64,000 nt of DNA. It comes from Nectonema munidae. Lineage: Eukaryota; Nematomorpha; Nectonematoida; Nectonematidae. Below the pieces are notes generated by a model. The model was not told the DNA's origin, did no database searches, and was given only the letters and a program-made list of their open reading frames with translations. Of this stretch, positions 22,301 through 32,614 are shown one piece after another. The translations under genes and the position numbers were made by a program. Within the stretch, counting starts at the first letter, position 1, and every line of letters begins with the position of its first letter. The stretch is taken from assembly GCA_030549495.1 (NCBI GenBank), contig JAUIRK010000728.1:62001-126000 (forward strand), given 5' to 3'.

Positions 22301-25114
22301 CTGCCATCTATCTAACCTTACAAGCAAAATAACTCAAACAGAAAGAAAGTTTTATGGCTCTAATCACATATCTGGCTTCCAGGGTAAAAAAAGTGTGTTG
22401 ATGCACCCTTACTTGAAAGTACTCGCAATGAAAAAATATTGCACTATGTGAAACTGCTCACAAGCAAATCACAAAAACATTATCTGAAGTAGTAAAATGT
22501 CTAACTCACAAGGTTCTTAAACTAAAAGGCGCAGGTGTGAGTTCTTATTAAAATAAAAAATTTTCCGACACTTGAGCAAATACTAAGAATTTTATGAAAC
22601 ACAAAGGCATAAATGCCACTTTGCCATTGCTTATTTGCAATCTAATCGACTATTTTTTTGTTTTGAATAACTTGATGTATTTTTTTAATTTTGAGGTGTA
22701 ATGTCAAACACATAAATACAGTCAATTACTTTCTATATTTTTTTCAGAAAAAGAGTTTTTGTGATGCTAAAATATTCAATTTTATTTAATTAATTAATGA
22801 ATAATTTTTTCCCTTAAAAATACATTAATTTTTAATCTTGAAATATTCTGTTTCAAATATTTTTTTGTTTACGCTTCTACTCTCAAATCAGGCTTTTAGG
22901 ATTCTGGCTATGCTCGCATCCAGATATCTTTGTGAGGCTGCCTTTTCTATGCTTGTTGCTATCAAGAATACGTATAGAAACACGCTTAATGTTGAAAGCG
23001 ATTTACAATCAGAGCATAAAATACCTAGTTCGTAAAAAGCAATGTCAAATATCTCACTAATAATATCAAATAAAACGTGAAATATATCACTAATATAATT
23101 ACTAAAAAGTTATATCAGGATCTCACAAATTTATATTCATTGCTAATAAAAAGTAAATATATTAAAAACATTTTCTATTTTTCTTTAAAATTTAGGAGGG
23201 AATTAAATGTGTAGGTGCGAGGGGCGTGGAGAGAAAGGCTTGATCTTAAGGGGGCATAAATGGTAAAAAGGCTGAGAGAGCCACTGGCCTAACTTAAATG
23301 AAAACTATTAAATATTTTCTAGAAATAGGATTTTGAGCGTTACTGATTTTAGATCAATTCTCTGAGCACCCTACTAAAAGGTGCAAAGTATTATATATGG
23401 GAGTATTCGATTTTTCTTTAATTTTTTACTCTGACTTGAATCGTTGTTTATCTTTTTGTTGTAGCTCGGTTGGACGGCAGCACCAGAACATTTGATGCAT
23501 AATTTGCGTGTGGTTCACCAGAATTCGATCTACACGTGTCCCACCCTCATACAAGTTTTTTCTTTGCATATTTCTTGCAGAGAAGATATCTCTTTTTACT
23601 TCATATTAGGAATTGTGTGCAGTTGGGATTGAGCGAGAAATTGAAAAGTTTAGCATTGGTGAAGACGAAGTTCTAAACTTTGCTCCGGATTCCTACTTCA
23701 ATAAAATTGTTGGCATTTTGCAAAAGAAGCGAAATATGATGGCCCAAATCTTGAGCAAGTCAGGCCTAACACCAATCATACCCGATGCTGGTTACTTTAT
23801 GATGGCTGATTGGACCAAATTGGAGAAGCTGACATCTGTCATAGCCAATGATCAGGAGTGTGGCGTTGAAGCTAATGATAGAAAGATTGTTAAATGGCTA
23901 ATCAAAAATGCCGTAACTTTTCAAAGCACATATATCTTCATTGCATTTTGTTGAAATTTAAGAAAACACGTAATTATTTCTTGGGGTTGTGAAATTATGG
24001 CTAAAAAAGCGGATTTATTAAAAAAAAAAAATAACGAAAGATTATCGATTACATTTACACTCAAGGCATATTATTCTTCTTCTTCTTCATCATCTTATCC
24101 CCTAAATGGGGGTCGATGGCTTGATCCTGTTTCTCCATAGGTTCCTGTCCTTAGAGTTTTGGATCATTGCAAAGTAAAGCAATGCATATTATTAAATTTT
24201 ATTAATAGTCGATAATGAATTCTTTTTCTGCATTTGATAAATTTTTTATCCAATTAAAATTTTCAACTCGTAACCCTCTAATTATTATATAACAAAAAGT
24301 ACACATTTTATGACATCCAGAAGAATTGACCCTAAAGGATCTTGTGAGGTTAAATACTTTTTTATTTTTATCACTACGTTCAGAATGTTAGTAGATACGT
24401 TTTGTATTATTTTTCAAAAAAACTCATTCGCATAAAAATGTTATATTTTTCAATTCCTTATAAATGTCTTTTTCTAGAATTTGTAATAGTTCGAATAAGA
24501 CTTAAGTTATAATACACAAACTTCATGAATAAAGATGAATAATTGTATTTATTTTGTGCTTTTTTTATATAGTTGTTTTCCAAAATTCAAGAATAACTAT
24601 TTTGTATAAAAGGTTGCGATTCCCGCTTCCTATTGAGTAAACCGAGAACCGGAACCGGTTATTAAAAAAATAGTACTAGTTTCAACACTAATGACAATAA
24701 CCTTGTACAATCGAGGGACAATTCATCAAAGTGTCCAGCCTGTTGACAGTTTTCTCATTTATTCAGCGCAGTAAAATGACGAGCTCACATATCCTTGCAT
24801 AGTATAATTGCTTTTATGTTTCGTGTTGTGTGCTAAGCTTGACTAAATCATGGCGGAAAAGAACTTTGATAATATGGCCTTTTTTCATCATTTTTTACTT
24901 CTCTTAGAAGCTTGCAACGATTCCTCCTTCCTCCTTTTACAGCGAACAAGACAAGCACTTAGGCCAAAATTACATTCGTTTTTGCTTTTTCAAGGTAAAA
25001 AAAATTTTGCATCACATCTCATAAAAGGGTGCTTCTTTTCATTTTTCTTCTTTTTAGGATGAAGAAACTCTAAAGACTGCTTCTGACATTCTTTCTTCCC
25101 TGAGCGAATCGTAG
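16327..25114 (+). CDS. KYAT: kynurenine / cysteine-S-conjugate aminotransferase, complete gene (10 coding exons)
   Basis: PLP-dependent fold-type I aminotransferase (KYAT1/KYAT3 family) that converts kynurenine plus a 2-oxo acid to kynurenate and can act as a cysteine-S-conjugate beta-lyase; cytosolic or mitochondrial in animals. Ten exons (16327-16385, 17143-17296, 18283-18438, 20454-20669, 21622-21742, 21810-21886, 23465-23554, 23610-23912, 24908-24994, 25058-25114) join in phase to 1320 nt, i.e. 439 residues plus stop, close to the human 422-454. Key residues seen: NTPNNPLGK with substrate/PLP Asn near 191, SDEVYEW (Asp219, Tyr222), Schiff-base Lys253 in [11 protein letters not shown], carboxylate Arg416 in NYIRFCF. 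LNQYTRGFGHP-like and GAYGSLF stretches favour KYAT3. The ATG follows an acceptor AG directly, so a 5' UTR or leader exon may lie upstream. Most introns contain transposon debris. Position matches to human are from memory. Confidence 0.93.
16432..16835 (+). mobile_element. hAT-type non-autonomous fragment in KYAT intron 1
   Basis: Starts CAGAGGTATCAAACATACG with a CGCCCGG nearby and ends near AATCCGGCCCTCCAGTG. These resemble the CAG.GGTGTCAAAC termini and GC-rich subterminal blocks of hAT (Charlie-like) elements. The right inverted end is eroded and no target duplication is evident. Confidence 0.45.
17143..17296 (+). CDS. KYAT: KYAT exon 2
   Basis: One base completes the Trp codon, then 51 codons: [19 protein letters not shown] ... 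HQYTRGF. NLGQGF is the family's substrate-channel motif. Acceptor AAG, donor GTAAGC, phase 0 end. Confidence 0.92.
18283..18438 (+). CDS. KYAT: KYAT exon 3
   Basis: 52 codons, [16 protein letters not shown] ... [15 protein letters not shown] ... KPGDE. GAYGSLF is the PLP-phosphate-binding loop region. Acceptor TTTAG, donor GTATTT, both in phase 0. Confidence 0.93.
19193..19790 (+). mobile_element. possible Tigger/pogo-like MITE in KYAT intron 3
   Basis: CAACCCTCGTTAATC followed by GGTCATTAATCCGAA at the left looks like a pogo/Tigger terminus (two TTAATC.G blocks); GTCCCATTATCC near 19760 may be the remains of the other end. Non-coding. Confidence 0.3.
20454..20669 (+). CDS. KYAT: KYAT exon 4
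   Basis: 72 codons, [19 protein letters not shown] ... [11 protein letters not shown] ... [14 protein letters not shown]. It contains the aromatic FFDCY over the PLP ring and the Asn-rich PLP-contact loop. Acceptor TATAG, donor GTAAAT. Confidence 0.95.
21622..21742 (+). CDS. KYAT: KYAT exon 5
   Basis: 40 codons plus one base: [47 protein letters not shown] holds the Asp and Tyr that bind the PLP ring N and O3'. Acceptor TTGCAG, donor GTAACG; a 67-bp intron follows. Confidence 0.94.
21810..21886 (+). CDS. KYAT: KYAT exon 6 (catalytic lysine)
   Basis: Two bases complete Ala, then [19 protein letters not shown] and NATGWK. Lys at 21860-21862 is the Schiff-base lysine. Acceptor AAAG, donor GTAAAT. 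Confidence 0.95.
22838..23286 (+). mobile_element. hAT transposase C-terminus with right TIR, in KYAT intron 6
   Basis: Translation at 22889-23036 gives [20 protein letters not shown] and LNVESDLQ, the C-terminal dimerisation region of ZBED5-like hAT transposases (CE..FS.L..IK.KYR..LNVE.DLR). About 250 bp downstream, GGCTGAGAGAGCCACTG (23270-23286) is an inverted hAT terminus (CAGTGGCTCTCTCAGCC on the other strand). The left end and the catalytic part are missing. Confidence 0.7.
23465..23554 (+). CDS. KYAT: KYAT exon 7
   Basis: 30 codons, [20 protein letters not shown] and [10 protein letters not shown]. Acceptor TTGTAG; donor GTTTTT is weak but is the only one that keeps phase 0 with exon 8 across a 55-bp intron. 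Confidence 0.9.
23610..23912 (+). CDS. KYAT: KYAT exon 8
   Basis: 101 codons beginning [18 protein letters not shown], with [36 protein letters not shown] and [10 protein letters not shown]. This is the C-terminal small domain with the IP.GGYF-type motif. Donor GTAACT, phase 0. Confidence 0.93.
24063..24176 (-). repeat. 3' end of a LINE or SINE with (GAA/GATGAA)n tail, KYAT intron 8
   Basis: Read on - it is a GC-richer block ATCAAGCCATCGACCCCCAT then GATGATGAAGAAGAAG, i.e. a short conserved 3' end followed by a trinucleotide tail, as left by LINE-driven retroposition. The family is not identified. Confidence 0.45.
24908..24994 (+). CDS. KYAT: KYAT exon 9
   Basis: 29 codons, [20 protein letters not shown] then NYIRFCFFK, the family's IP.S.FYS and substrate-carboxylate Arg (YIRFCF). 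Acceptor CTCTTAG, donor GTAAAA. A longer open frame starting at 24850 is out of phase and not used. Confidence 0.93.
25058..25114 (+). CDS. KYAT: KYAT exon 10 (stop)
   Basis: [18 protein letters not shown] then TAG. It matches the amphipathic C-terminal helix of the family (human DE.TL..A...L). Acceptor TTTTTAG. Confidence 0.92.
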   Translation, partial: DEETLKTASDILSSLSES

Positions 25115-25240
25115 GCTGATGTTTTTTTCTAATACTCCTCTTTACATTTTTCTTTTTCCATTTCAAAATTCTACAGTATTTTGTACCACCGAACACTCCA
25201 TGATTAAAAATGGTTTATATTATTCACGTTGGTTTCATTG

Positions 25241-25246
25241 AATAAA
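25241..25246 (+). terminator. candidate KYAT poly(A) signal
   Basis: AATAAA 127 bp after the KYAT stop codon, the first one downstream and at a normal distance for a short 3' UTR. Confidence 0.5.
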
Positions 25247-26539
25247 TTTTCATGGGATTTTTTTGATAAATAAATTATTGTTTTTTTTTTCATTCAAATA
25301 GGTTTCTTCTAGCGTTCACCAATCGCAAAGTGTATAATGATGGTCCTTTTAATTTTTTCTAACTTGTAAGCGGGAATGCTTCAAATGATATGTACTATTA
25401 CTTGATATGTTCAATGACTAGTACTATTACTCTATGAAAAAAAAATATAAAATACTTATCAATGACATGTTAAAATATAAAAAATTTATAAAATTAATAC
25501 GATTTGAATCAATTTTAAAGTAAATCAGAAATGCTGAAAAATTATAGGGTGTAAAAATTTAAAAAATATTTTTTTTTATTCATAATGACATGTCAATCAA
25601 AACACAAAACTTTAATCATATAATCTGATGACAGAATATATCACTAAAATAATGATGCTTTTTAGCTAAATTTGCTTTTTCTATCGAAAGCAATCAAAAG
25701 TGTCAAAATATTTTTAAATTAATTTCTGAAAATGAGTATAGTGGTTTTCAAAGTTTCTAATATAACATTTTTTCCACGTTAACGTCAATTTTTATATGAT
25801 GAAATGAATTCTTGAATTTTTTTATCGATGTCTACCTTGTTTTGGATAATTGAGGGCAATGACCCGCACTTGAAAACAAAATTTTATGATTTTGCTGTTA
25901 AGAGTTTTTTTATAAAAAAAATTCTATGCAATTAAAGTAGGCATATATAAGAATAGTAATTGTCAAAAAAAATATTTTACAGGATCGCTACTCAAAAATC
26001 CGAATTTCAAACATTTTTAATCAAATTTTGCTTAAAAGCTAAAATTTCTTTTTTCTAATCTTTTTATGAAAGGATGGAGAATCAGTTATATTTTAAATTT
26101 TTAAAAAATATTCAGTTTTGATGTTTTTTTTAATTTTCATTTTTTGGCGTTAAAAATAACGTCAATTTTACTCCATAAAAATTTTCGCAAAAATTGGAGC
26201 CCTAAAATAAAAATATTTTCCTTATTTATTTTTTGCACAATTAAATCTCTACAAGTTGATATAAAAAAATTCTATATTTGCTGTAATAAAATTTTTGACA
26301 AAACGATGCAAAGCAAAGTAACTTTGACAAATGTTTCGATTTTTTTTAAATAAATTACATATTCGTGTTTTAAATAAATATAAATATATAAATAAATCTT
26401 GGAAAAATATTTTTTAATTTTTAAAAAAAATTTTAGGATCGGCCTGCATAAATTTAAATTTGGATATTTTTGATGGGCTAATATTTAGGAAATAATATAT
26501 TTATGTTTCTAATTTTTACATTAAATGGTCTATAATAAT
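25247..26539. other. intergenic, very AT-rich, no gene
   Basis: Mostly A/T homopolymer-rich sequence; open stretches here (e.g. 26144-26353) are of low complexity and not exon-like. Confidence 0.5.
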
Positions 26540-26985
26540 TAGAGTTTGCATAAGTATCGAAAATTAGTAACCGATACCGAAAAAACCGGGAAATCCCGGT
26601 TCCTTAAGGAGATATATAGACAGCAAAAAGATGCAATGAAATTGCAGTATTAGAAAAAGATGTACACTTTTCCTTTCTATATCATTAACATTAAAATGGT
26701 CCTAGGAGAAAAGTGTGCAAACGACAAAAGTGTGCAGCTGAGAAAAATAAACTCATTTTTCGTTTGCACACTTTTCTCCGTTTACCATTAAAATGAGATG
26801 ACAATGAAAAAGAGATTTTATATGAATGAAGTGCAGTAAAGTTCTATGCAAAGAATTGCATAGTGAAATAAATCAATTACAACTAAGTTATTCTCGAAAC
26901 CGGGAATACTTTTCGATTCCGAGACGGTTCCCAAATTTTTAGAACTGGAAACGTCCCGGTATTTCAGAACCTGGAGCAAACCCTA
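26540..26985. mobile_element. MITE with short terminal inverted repeats
   Basis: Left end TAGAGTTTGCATAAGT, right end on the other strand TAGGGTTTGCTCCAGG (TAG.GTTTGC shared). CCGG-containing blocks (AACCGGGAAATCCCGGTT; AGACGGTTCCC) lie just inside both ends. The centre holds a perfect hairpin. No clear target duplication. No ORF. About 446 bp. Confidence 0.5.
26705..26779. repeat. perfect 20-bp inverted repeat
   Basis: GGAGAAAAGTGTGCAAACGA at 26705-26724 is exactly complementary to 26760-26779, with a 35-nt loop that contains a further copy of AAAAGTGTGCA. Confidence 0.85.
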
Positions 26986-27086
26986 AAATTTTTGAAAAAA
27001 AAGTTTTTTTTATTTTTACAAAAATAAAAAACTTTTTTGCATCATTTTTTTTCTAAATCATGCTATATGATTTATATTTAAAGATG

Positions 27087-27193
27087 TTAATTTCACTTTT
27101 TTTTTTTAAATTTAAAGACTCTTTTTTTCTTTTTATATACATAAGTCATGCCCACATTTTAAGTAAAAATTAACTTGAAATAAAAATATTTAA
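27087..27193 (+). repeat. dispersed repeat pair, copy 1
   Basis: About 105 bp, T-run then AAATTTAAAGACTC, CTTTTTATATACA, and a tail TTAACTTGAAATAAAA; the same order recurs at 37199-37309 on the same strand with a few changes. Non-coding. Confidence 0.65.
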
Positions 27194-27949
27194 CATTTTT
27201 TCAAAATATTTTTTATTTTTAAACTAAGCCCATGGGAACTTCCTTTTACCTACATTTTACAAGTTATAACTAATTTGAAAAAATATTAAAATAAATTTTA
27301 ATACTTTTGAACAATGTGCACAATACTATGGTGAAAAATGTGAATTTTTTTTAAAAAAAAATGAAGGGTCTACAAACTTTTTGAAAAGTTTTAAACTTAT
27401 CTAATTTTCAATTTAAATATTGCATTTAAAGGAAATTTTATACTTATCACGAAAATGTATAAATATTTTAAGTTTGATTTTTTTAAATACTTTTTTTAGT
27501 CTTTGAGCTTGATTAAATGACAAAAATTGTAACTTTTACCGCAAAAAAATGAAGTCATTCAATTCATTTCAAATGGGTTACATATTTGGAATCAGTGTAT
27601 CAAACTCTATTCGAATACATTTTAAAAGTTTCATGTTTTTTTTCAGCGAGCTCAAAATTATGTCTATATTCAACAAATATACAAGTTTTACATTTTTAGA
27701 AACCTCTTATCTTTCTTAATAGCAATATTAACTCTATTTTACATTAAATCTTTTGATTCAAAAAATTTCATATATATTTGTATATACGTTTATAATGTAC
27801 TTATTTACGAAATGTTTAATCTAAATAAAGAGATCTAACTATTTTTGATTAAGTCTTTTTAGATTTTATATATTAATTTGCTAATTCGTTATTTTAAAAT
27901 AATTAGAGATTTTATGTAGTAAATTATAATATCTTTGATCTTTGTGGGC

Positions 27950-28165
27950 ACCAATTATCTTTACTTCTACTAGTGATCTTTCTGGCGGATATCAATGATT
28001 ATTATTAGAGGTACCAATGATCTTTGCAGGGACCTAGAATCACAGTACTAATGATCTTTAAGGGGACCTAGATTAAAGGTACTAATGACCTTTAAGGGGA
28101 CCTAGAATCACGGGGTACCAATGATCTTAACAGGACCTAGAATTAACAGGACCTAGAATCCAATG
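27950..28165 (+). repeat. minisatellite, about 40-bp unit
   Basis: Five or six degenerate units built around GGTAC(C/T)AATGATCTTTA and GGGGACCTAGAATCAC, decaying toward the left; the last units are shortened to ACAGGACCTAGAAT. Confidence 0.8.
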
Positions 28166-29319
28166 TCTCGAGCGAAGTGAGAGACAAACAGTCTTATCCT
28201 AGAATAATTATTTTCCTGCATTTTTGATTTTTTAAAATTATCAGTAAAAAAATATCCAACAATATTTTAAATGTATCAAAATGCGCTGCGATTAAGTAAC
28301 TTTTGGAAGAATTATTAGTTATTGATCACGACATATCTTATAGCTTGAATATGTAATGTCATTGTCAATTATCATGTTTAATCATTATATGTGTGCCAAG
28401 AATCTGAAGACAGGCATTGGAACCTGAATTTTAAGTTGATAGCACCATATTCGGGCTCAGCTTCCCTCGTTGTTCTTTAAGGAATTCTATTTTAGCTAAA
28501 AAAATAAGCAATGCAAGTGAAGGATAAATCAATTGCAGTTGCTGGATAGAAATGTGAAGGTTCTCAACTTTATTATTTAATAATAAATAGTTTGTTAGCA
28601 AACGTTCCAATTAGAGTAGACTGGCAAAGGAGCGTTGCATAGTTTATTTCTTAAACAGTTTTACACCTTGAAATGTTTTCATCACTTCTTGTTGAGGGAG
28701 AAAATGGATTCATTCTTCTTCCTTGCATGTCAGGAGACAAATTTTCTTGGAAAGGATTTCTGCACTCTTTACGATATATCCTATTTAAAAAAGCAAATCA
28801 TATGCAACTATCGGTTAGGTAATGTGAACTTGATTTTCAGCATCCCTTGATGTTAACTTTTGTGAAATTTCATGGATCCCGACTTTGAAATGGATTGTGT
28901 GATAACGATTATTGTGATCAATGAACAAAGATCAACTGTCGAATTGTCTTCGTGATTAAATGACGGTTATGAAAAGGCGTAACACTTGATTGATTACCAG
29001 CTAAATATTAAATCAGAATATCGCCTTTATTATACGAAGTCTTTGAAATAAAGTAACTGATACAAAAAAAGAAGTCTTAAATTTTAAGAGATTTCATAAA
29101 TTCAATTATTAAAAAAATTACTAAACGGATTTCTCGAGAAATTAGAAATTAACATTAGAATTCTTGAGACTCGAAAAAATAGAATAAAAAGTAAAACAAA
29201 TCTTTATTCAAAAATCGATTTTGAAAAAATATTGATACGTTTCAAAATTTTCTCTCACATTCACAGAATGGATAACAAATCATTTTGTAATAATCGCAAA
29301 GATTCTGAAAGATTATAAG
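28166..29319. other. intergenic, no gene recognised
   Basis: AT-rich; only short low-complexity frames (e.g. 28635-28850 on +). Confidence 0.5.
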
Positions 29320-31508
29320 TAGGGCGGTTAAAAGTCAATAAAGTCAACTTTTTAGATTTAACTGCATAATTATATAGATTTACGATGTAACACAAATCTC
29401 CAGTTTTATATACTTTTTTTGGTATTTTTTATGGCAATTAAAGCCAACTTTTTTCCATATAGTCAATTTTTTTTGTTAGCTCAATTTTTGTATTTGATAT
29501 AATAAAACTTTAATATAAGGCATCTCATCTCTATACCACCCGTGAATACATCAGAAGTATTGGTCAAGCTTAGCAATATTGTATCTGTGTATCACACTTG
29601 TATTTTAAATAAAAAAGGTTTTTATGTTATCCTACTAATGAAAACATATTTTTTGTACAGATATGATTGTTGTCAATTTATGATGCTAAAGGTGAATTTA
29701 GTCTTGGTGTAGGTCGACAGATAAGGTTATAGATGCGATGCAGCACTGTTAGCAGTACTCTTGACTCTTACTTCCGTCTTTCTATGTGCTATACATTTTC
29801 TTTTACACTTTGCAATTATTATTGTTCTTCCTTATGTAGACATTTGTTTATCATCAATCATCATCATTTTGTAGATCAAAGTGAACACATAGGAGATAGC
29901 AAATAGATACGAGCGAGAAAAAGAGAAGCAGTGAGACAGCGAGAGAAAGAGAGATAAATGGCAACATATGTTGCATTATGCAATTTGCATTCTTTGATAC
30001 AAGTTTTTAAATTGATTGTTTGTTTTCACTCCAACTTTCATATTTTTATTATGCCAAAGGTTGCTTCTTCCAAAATTTCAAAGATTCTTCAAATTGTTGA
30101 TCGGTTTCCTAGAGAATTTATCTTATCCTCGAACAAAGAACTTTTTTGTATACTATGTTCAACAACTGTAAATTACGAAAAAATTTTTTTTTTGAAAAAC
30201 ACAGAAGTACTAAAAAGCATCAAAATGCATTGAACTCTTTACCAAGTACTTTAAATATATTGAAATATTCCGAAAAAAATGATAAAAACTTCACAAAAAA
30301 GTTAATCAAATGTTTTTTGGAATCTAATATACCCCAACACAAGTTGGGACACTCAAGTTTAATGAACTTTTTCAAAGATTTGGGGTACACATTACCATCA
30401 ATTTCAACTAGTAGGCTTATTGTCGATGAACTTGCAGATGAAAGTTTTTCTAAAATAAAATTAAAAATTGCTAATAAAAAGGTTTTCTTAATGATGGATG
30501 AAACAGATGTGTATGGCGAATCTTTCATTAATGTTCTTATTGGCACTTTAGATGAACCAAATAAGGTGTATGCAGTGAAGACAAAGTTCATTGATGTCTC
30601 AATTAATTCGCAAAAGGTGATATTTGTTCTTGACGACTTAATTAAGCAGCTAGATGTAAATAGAGAAGATCTTTGCTTATTTTCAAGCGATGCTGCCAAA
30701 CAACTGAAGGTTCTATACCCTAATGTGTTTCACGTTACATGCTTTGCCCATCTTTTACACAATTGTGCATTAAAAGTAAAGGCGCATTTTAAAGAAGTTG
30801 ATGAAGTGATTGCTTCTGTTAAAGCAGCCACGATCAAGAACAAGGCAAGAAAAGAAAAATTCAAATCGATCGGCTATCCTCCCCATCCAATTGTTACAAG
30901 ATGGGGAAGTTGGATAAAAGCAGCATTGTACTACTACACAAATTTAAATAAAGTAAAGGAAATAGTTGAGACTTTTGATGAAGAAGAAGAAGGAATTTTA
31001 GTAAGAAGAGTAAAAGGAGCAGTTAATAAAGAAAGCTTAATAAAGGACTTGATTTGCATCAAAAGAAGTTATGGACAACTGATTGAGATGGTCGAAAAAA
31101 CAGAAAGTTTACATTTAAAGGCATTTGAAATGTATGAAAATTTACATTTTGAAGAAGATGGATGTGATATAAAAACTTATTTCGATAGAAGAATAAATTC
31201 AAACGATCTAGTTGAAATAATGAAAAGGGATGATAAAAGTGTGTCTCCATATCTTTATGATCTCCTTCAAAATTGTCAAGCTACAACAGTAGCTGTAGAG
31301 AGATCTTTTTCCATGCTTAAAAAACTTATGTCCAAAGACAGAAATTTTTCGAAGGAGAACATTTTCAAGTATTTCATGTTATATTATAACAGCAATTGTT
31401 AGTTCATTTCAATAAATTTTTAGGTCAACTTTTTTTTTCTAAAAGTTAATTTTTTTACATTGATTTGTCAACTTTTCAGAATTTTTAGGTCAATTTTTGT
31501 TGCCCCTA
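29320..31508 (+). mobile_element. hAT DNA transposon, nearly whole (about 2.2 kb)
   Basis: Left end TAGGGCGGTTAAAAGTCAA, right end read on the other strand TAGGGGCAACAAAAATTGAC: short, imperfect terminal inverted repeats of hAT style. Subterminal GTCAAC(T)n motifs recur at both ends (left near 29340, right near 31430 and 31470). A single transposase lies between. The flanks share only ATAAG, so an 8-bp target duplication is not confirmed. Confidence 0.75.
30051..31402 (+). CDS. hAT transposase, CGGBP1-like N-terminus
   Basis: The N-terminus (MPKVASSKISK...) carries a BED-type zinc finger, FCILC with Cys33 and Cys36 and the ligands of H-RSTKK-HQ after it. Then FLESNIPQHKLGHSSLMNFF, the part that vertebrate CGGBP1 shares with its transposon ancestors. 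The RNase H-like catalytic core has MMDETD, LFSSDAAKQL, the hAT motif VTCFAHLLHNCALKV and TRWGSW. The C-terminal dimerisation region is VAVERSFSMLKKLMS. All hAT catalytic positions (D, D, E) are present. The only break I see is one frame change at an A6/T10 homopolymer around 30178-30193. Length about 450 residues, shorter than many hAT proteins but normal for this branch. Confidence 0.85.
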
Positions 31509-32457
31509 ATAAGGTAATCAAATTTATTTTAGATGTTTCGTTTTCGTGAAAATTAAGAAAATGATTGTGGTTTCGAGAAATCTCAAAATAAAAATTTTGA
31601 ATCATGATTTGTCTATATAACTGGATGTGTGCTTCAAATAATTCTAAACTCAGGGTTTTGGAAAGTGGAGGAAAAAATGTTTTAATATTATTAAATTAAG
31701 AAACTGTATCGTTAGTATTTTTTAAATGAAGTTGAAAATACTTTTCACATTTATAAAACATTTTTGATATTAACAGATCTGCTAAAATATTAAAGGCCAC
31801 ATTCCTTTTGCAGTTTAGGGTTTCCTACTGTTTAAAATCAGCGTTGCATATTTATCATGCGATTTATCAGTTAGGCTTATCAAGTAAAATTTAGACAAGA
31901 AACTTATTTGATATTAAAATTAATCTAGAATATAAAATAGCGACTTTTAATTTAGCTTCAACCATTTTTTGTCAGAAGCTTAGACTTAAGCAAAACAAAA
32001 ATCTACTTTATTTTTTCAAAAAAGGAATTAATAATTAATTTTTTCCTGGAAAAAATTTATACTAAATTTGTTTCAATGAATTACAAGTCAGACAAATCAA
32101 TTGATGTTTGACGTAAAGTTTTTTAACTGTATTATGAATAGTTGTATCTTTGTACCCAAATTTTTTCATCAAAATTACAAAGAATGTGAATATTTTAATG
32201 TTTGCAACTACCTACAATGAAAAATGACAAAAAATATTTTTCATTCTAAATAGTTGCAAACATTGAAATGCAACGCATTATTTTTAATTTGTTTGAAAGA
32301 ATTAAGATTTCCAAAAGTTTTGAGATTTTCGTATTTTGATTTATAATGAATGAATAAAAATTATTTTTCACTTTAAATGATTCCAAACATTAAGAAATTT
32401 TAGCTTCAAAAATTAAGATTGCGAATTATTTCGTTAAAAAGTCAGATCCATTAAAAA
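31509..32457. other. 3' flank of RIF1, no gene
   Basis: AT-rich. It should include the RIF1 3' UTR; a - strand AATAAA (TTTATT on +) near 32006 is one candidate poly(A) signal. Confidence 0.4.
32197..32264. repeat. hairpin-forming inverted repeat
   Basis: AATGTTTGCAACTA (32197-32210) pairs exactly with TAGTTGCAAACATT (32251-32264); inside, AATGAAAAAT pairs with ATTTTTCATT. Looks like a tiny palindromic MITE core. Confidence 0.7.
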
Positions 32458-32614
32458 TTATATCAAAGGAAAAAACCTTTGAAGAGCTTGAACTGTTCTA
32501 GCAACTTTGGGGTTTGGAATCGGTAGCGCGTGAATTTCTTCTTCTGAAAGACAACAGAATTGCCCAATGGTTCGAATGCTCCTCGCGTTAAGAGCTTTTT
32601 CCAAACTACTGCTC
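32458..32614 (-). CDS. RIF1: RIF1 last exon (C-terminal domain, stop)
   Basis: One base completes Leu, then 51 codons SSSLEKALNARSIRTIGQF ... LPIPNPKVARTVQALQ ... FFPLI and TAA. This is the conserved DNA-binding / BLM-binding C-terminal block of RIF1. Acceptor GCATGTAG. A longer frame on this strand is out of phase and not used. Confidence 0.92.

Noticed and set aside
24850-25062. 70-residue open frame on + starting with ATG
   Set aside because: The same bases encode KYAT exon 9 in another frame (YIRFCF motif, matched splice sites).
30220-30699. 159-residue open frame on -
   Set aside because: Shadow of the hAT transposase on +.
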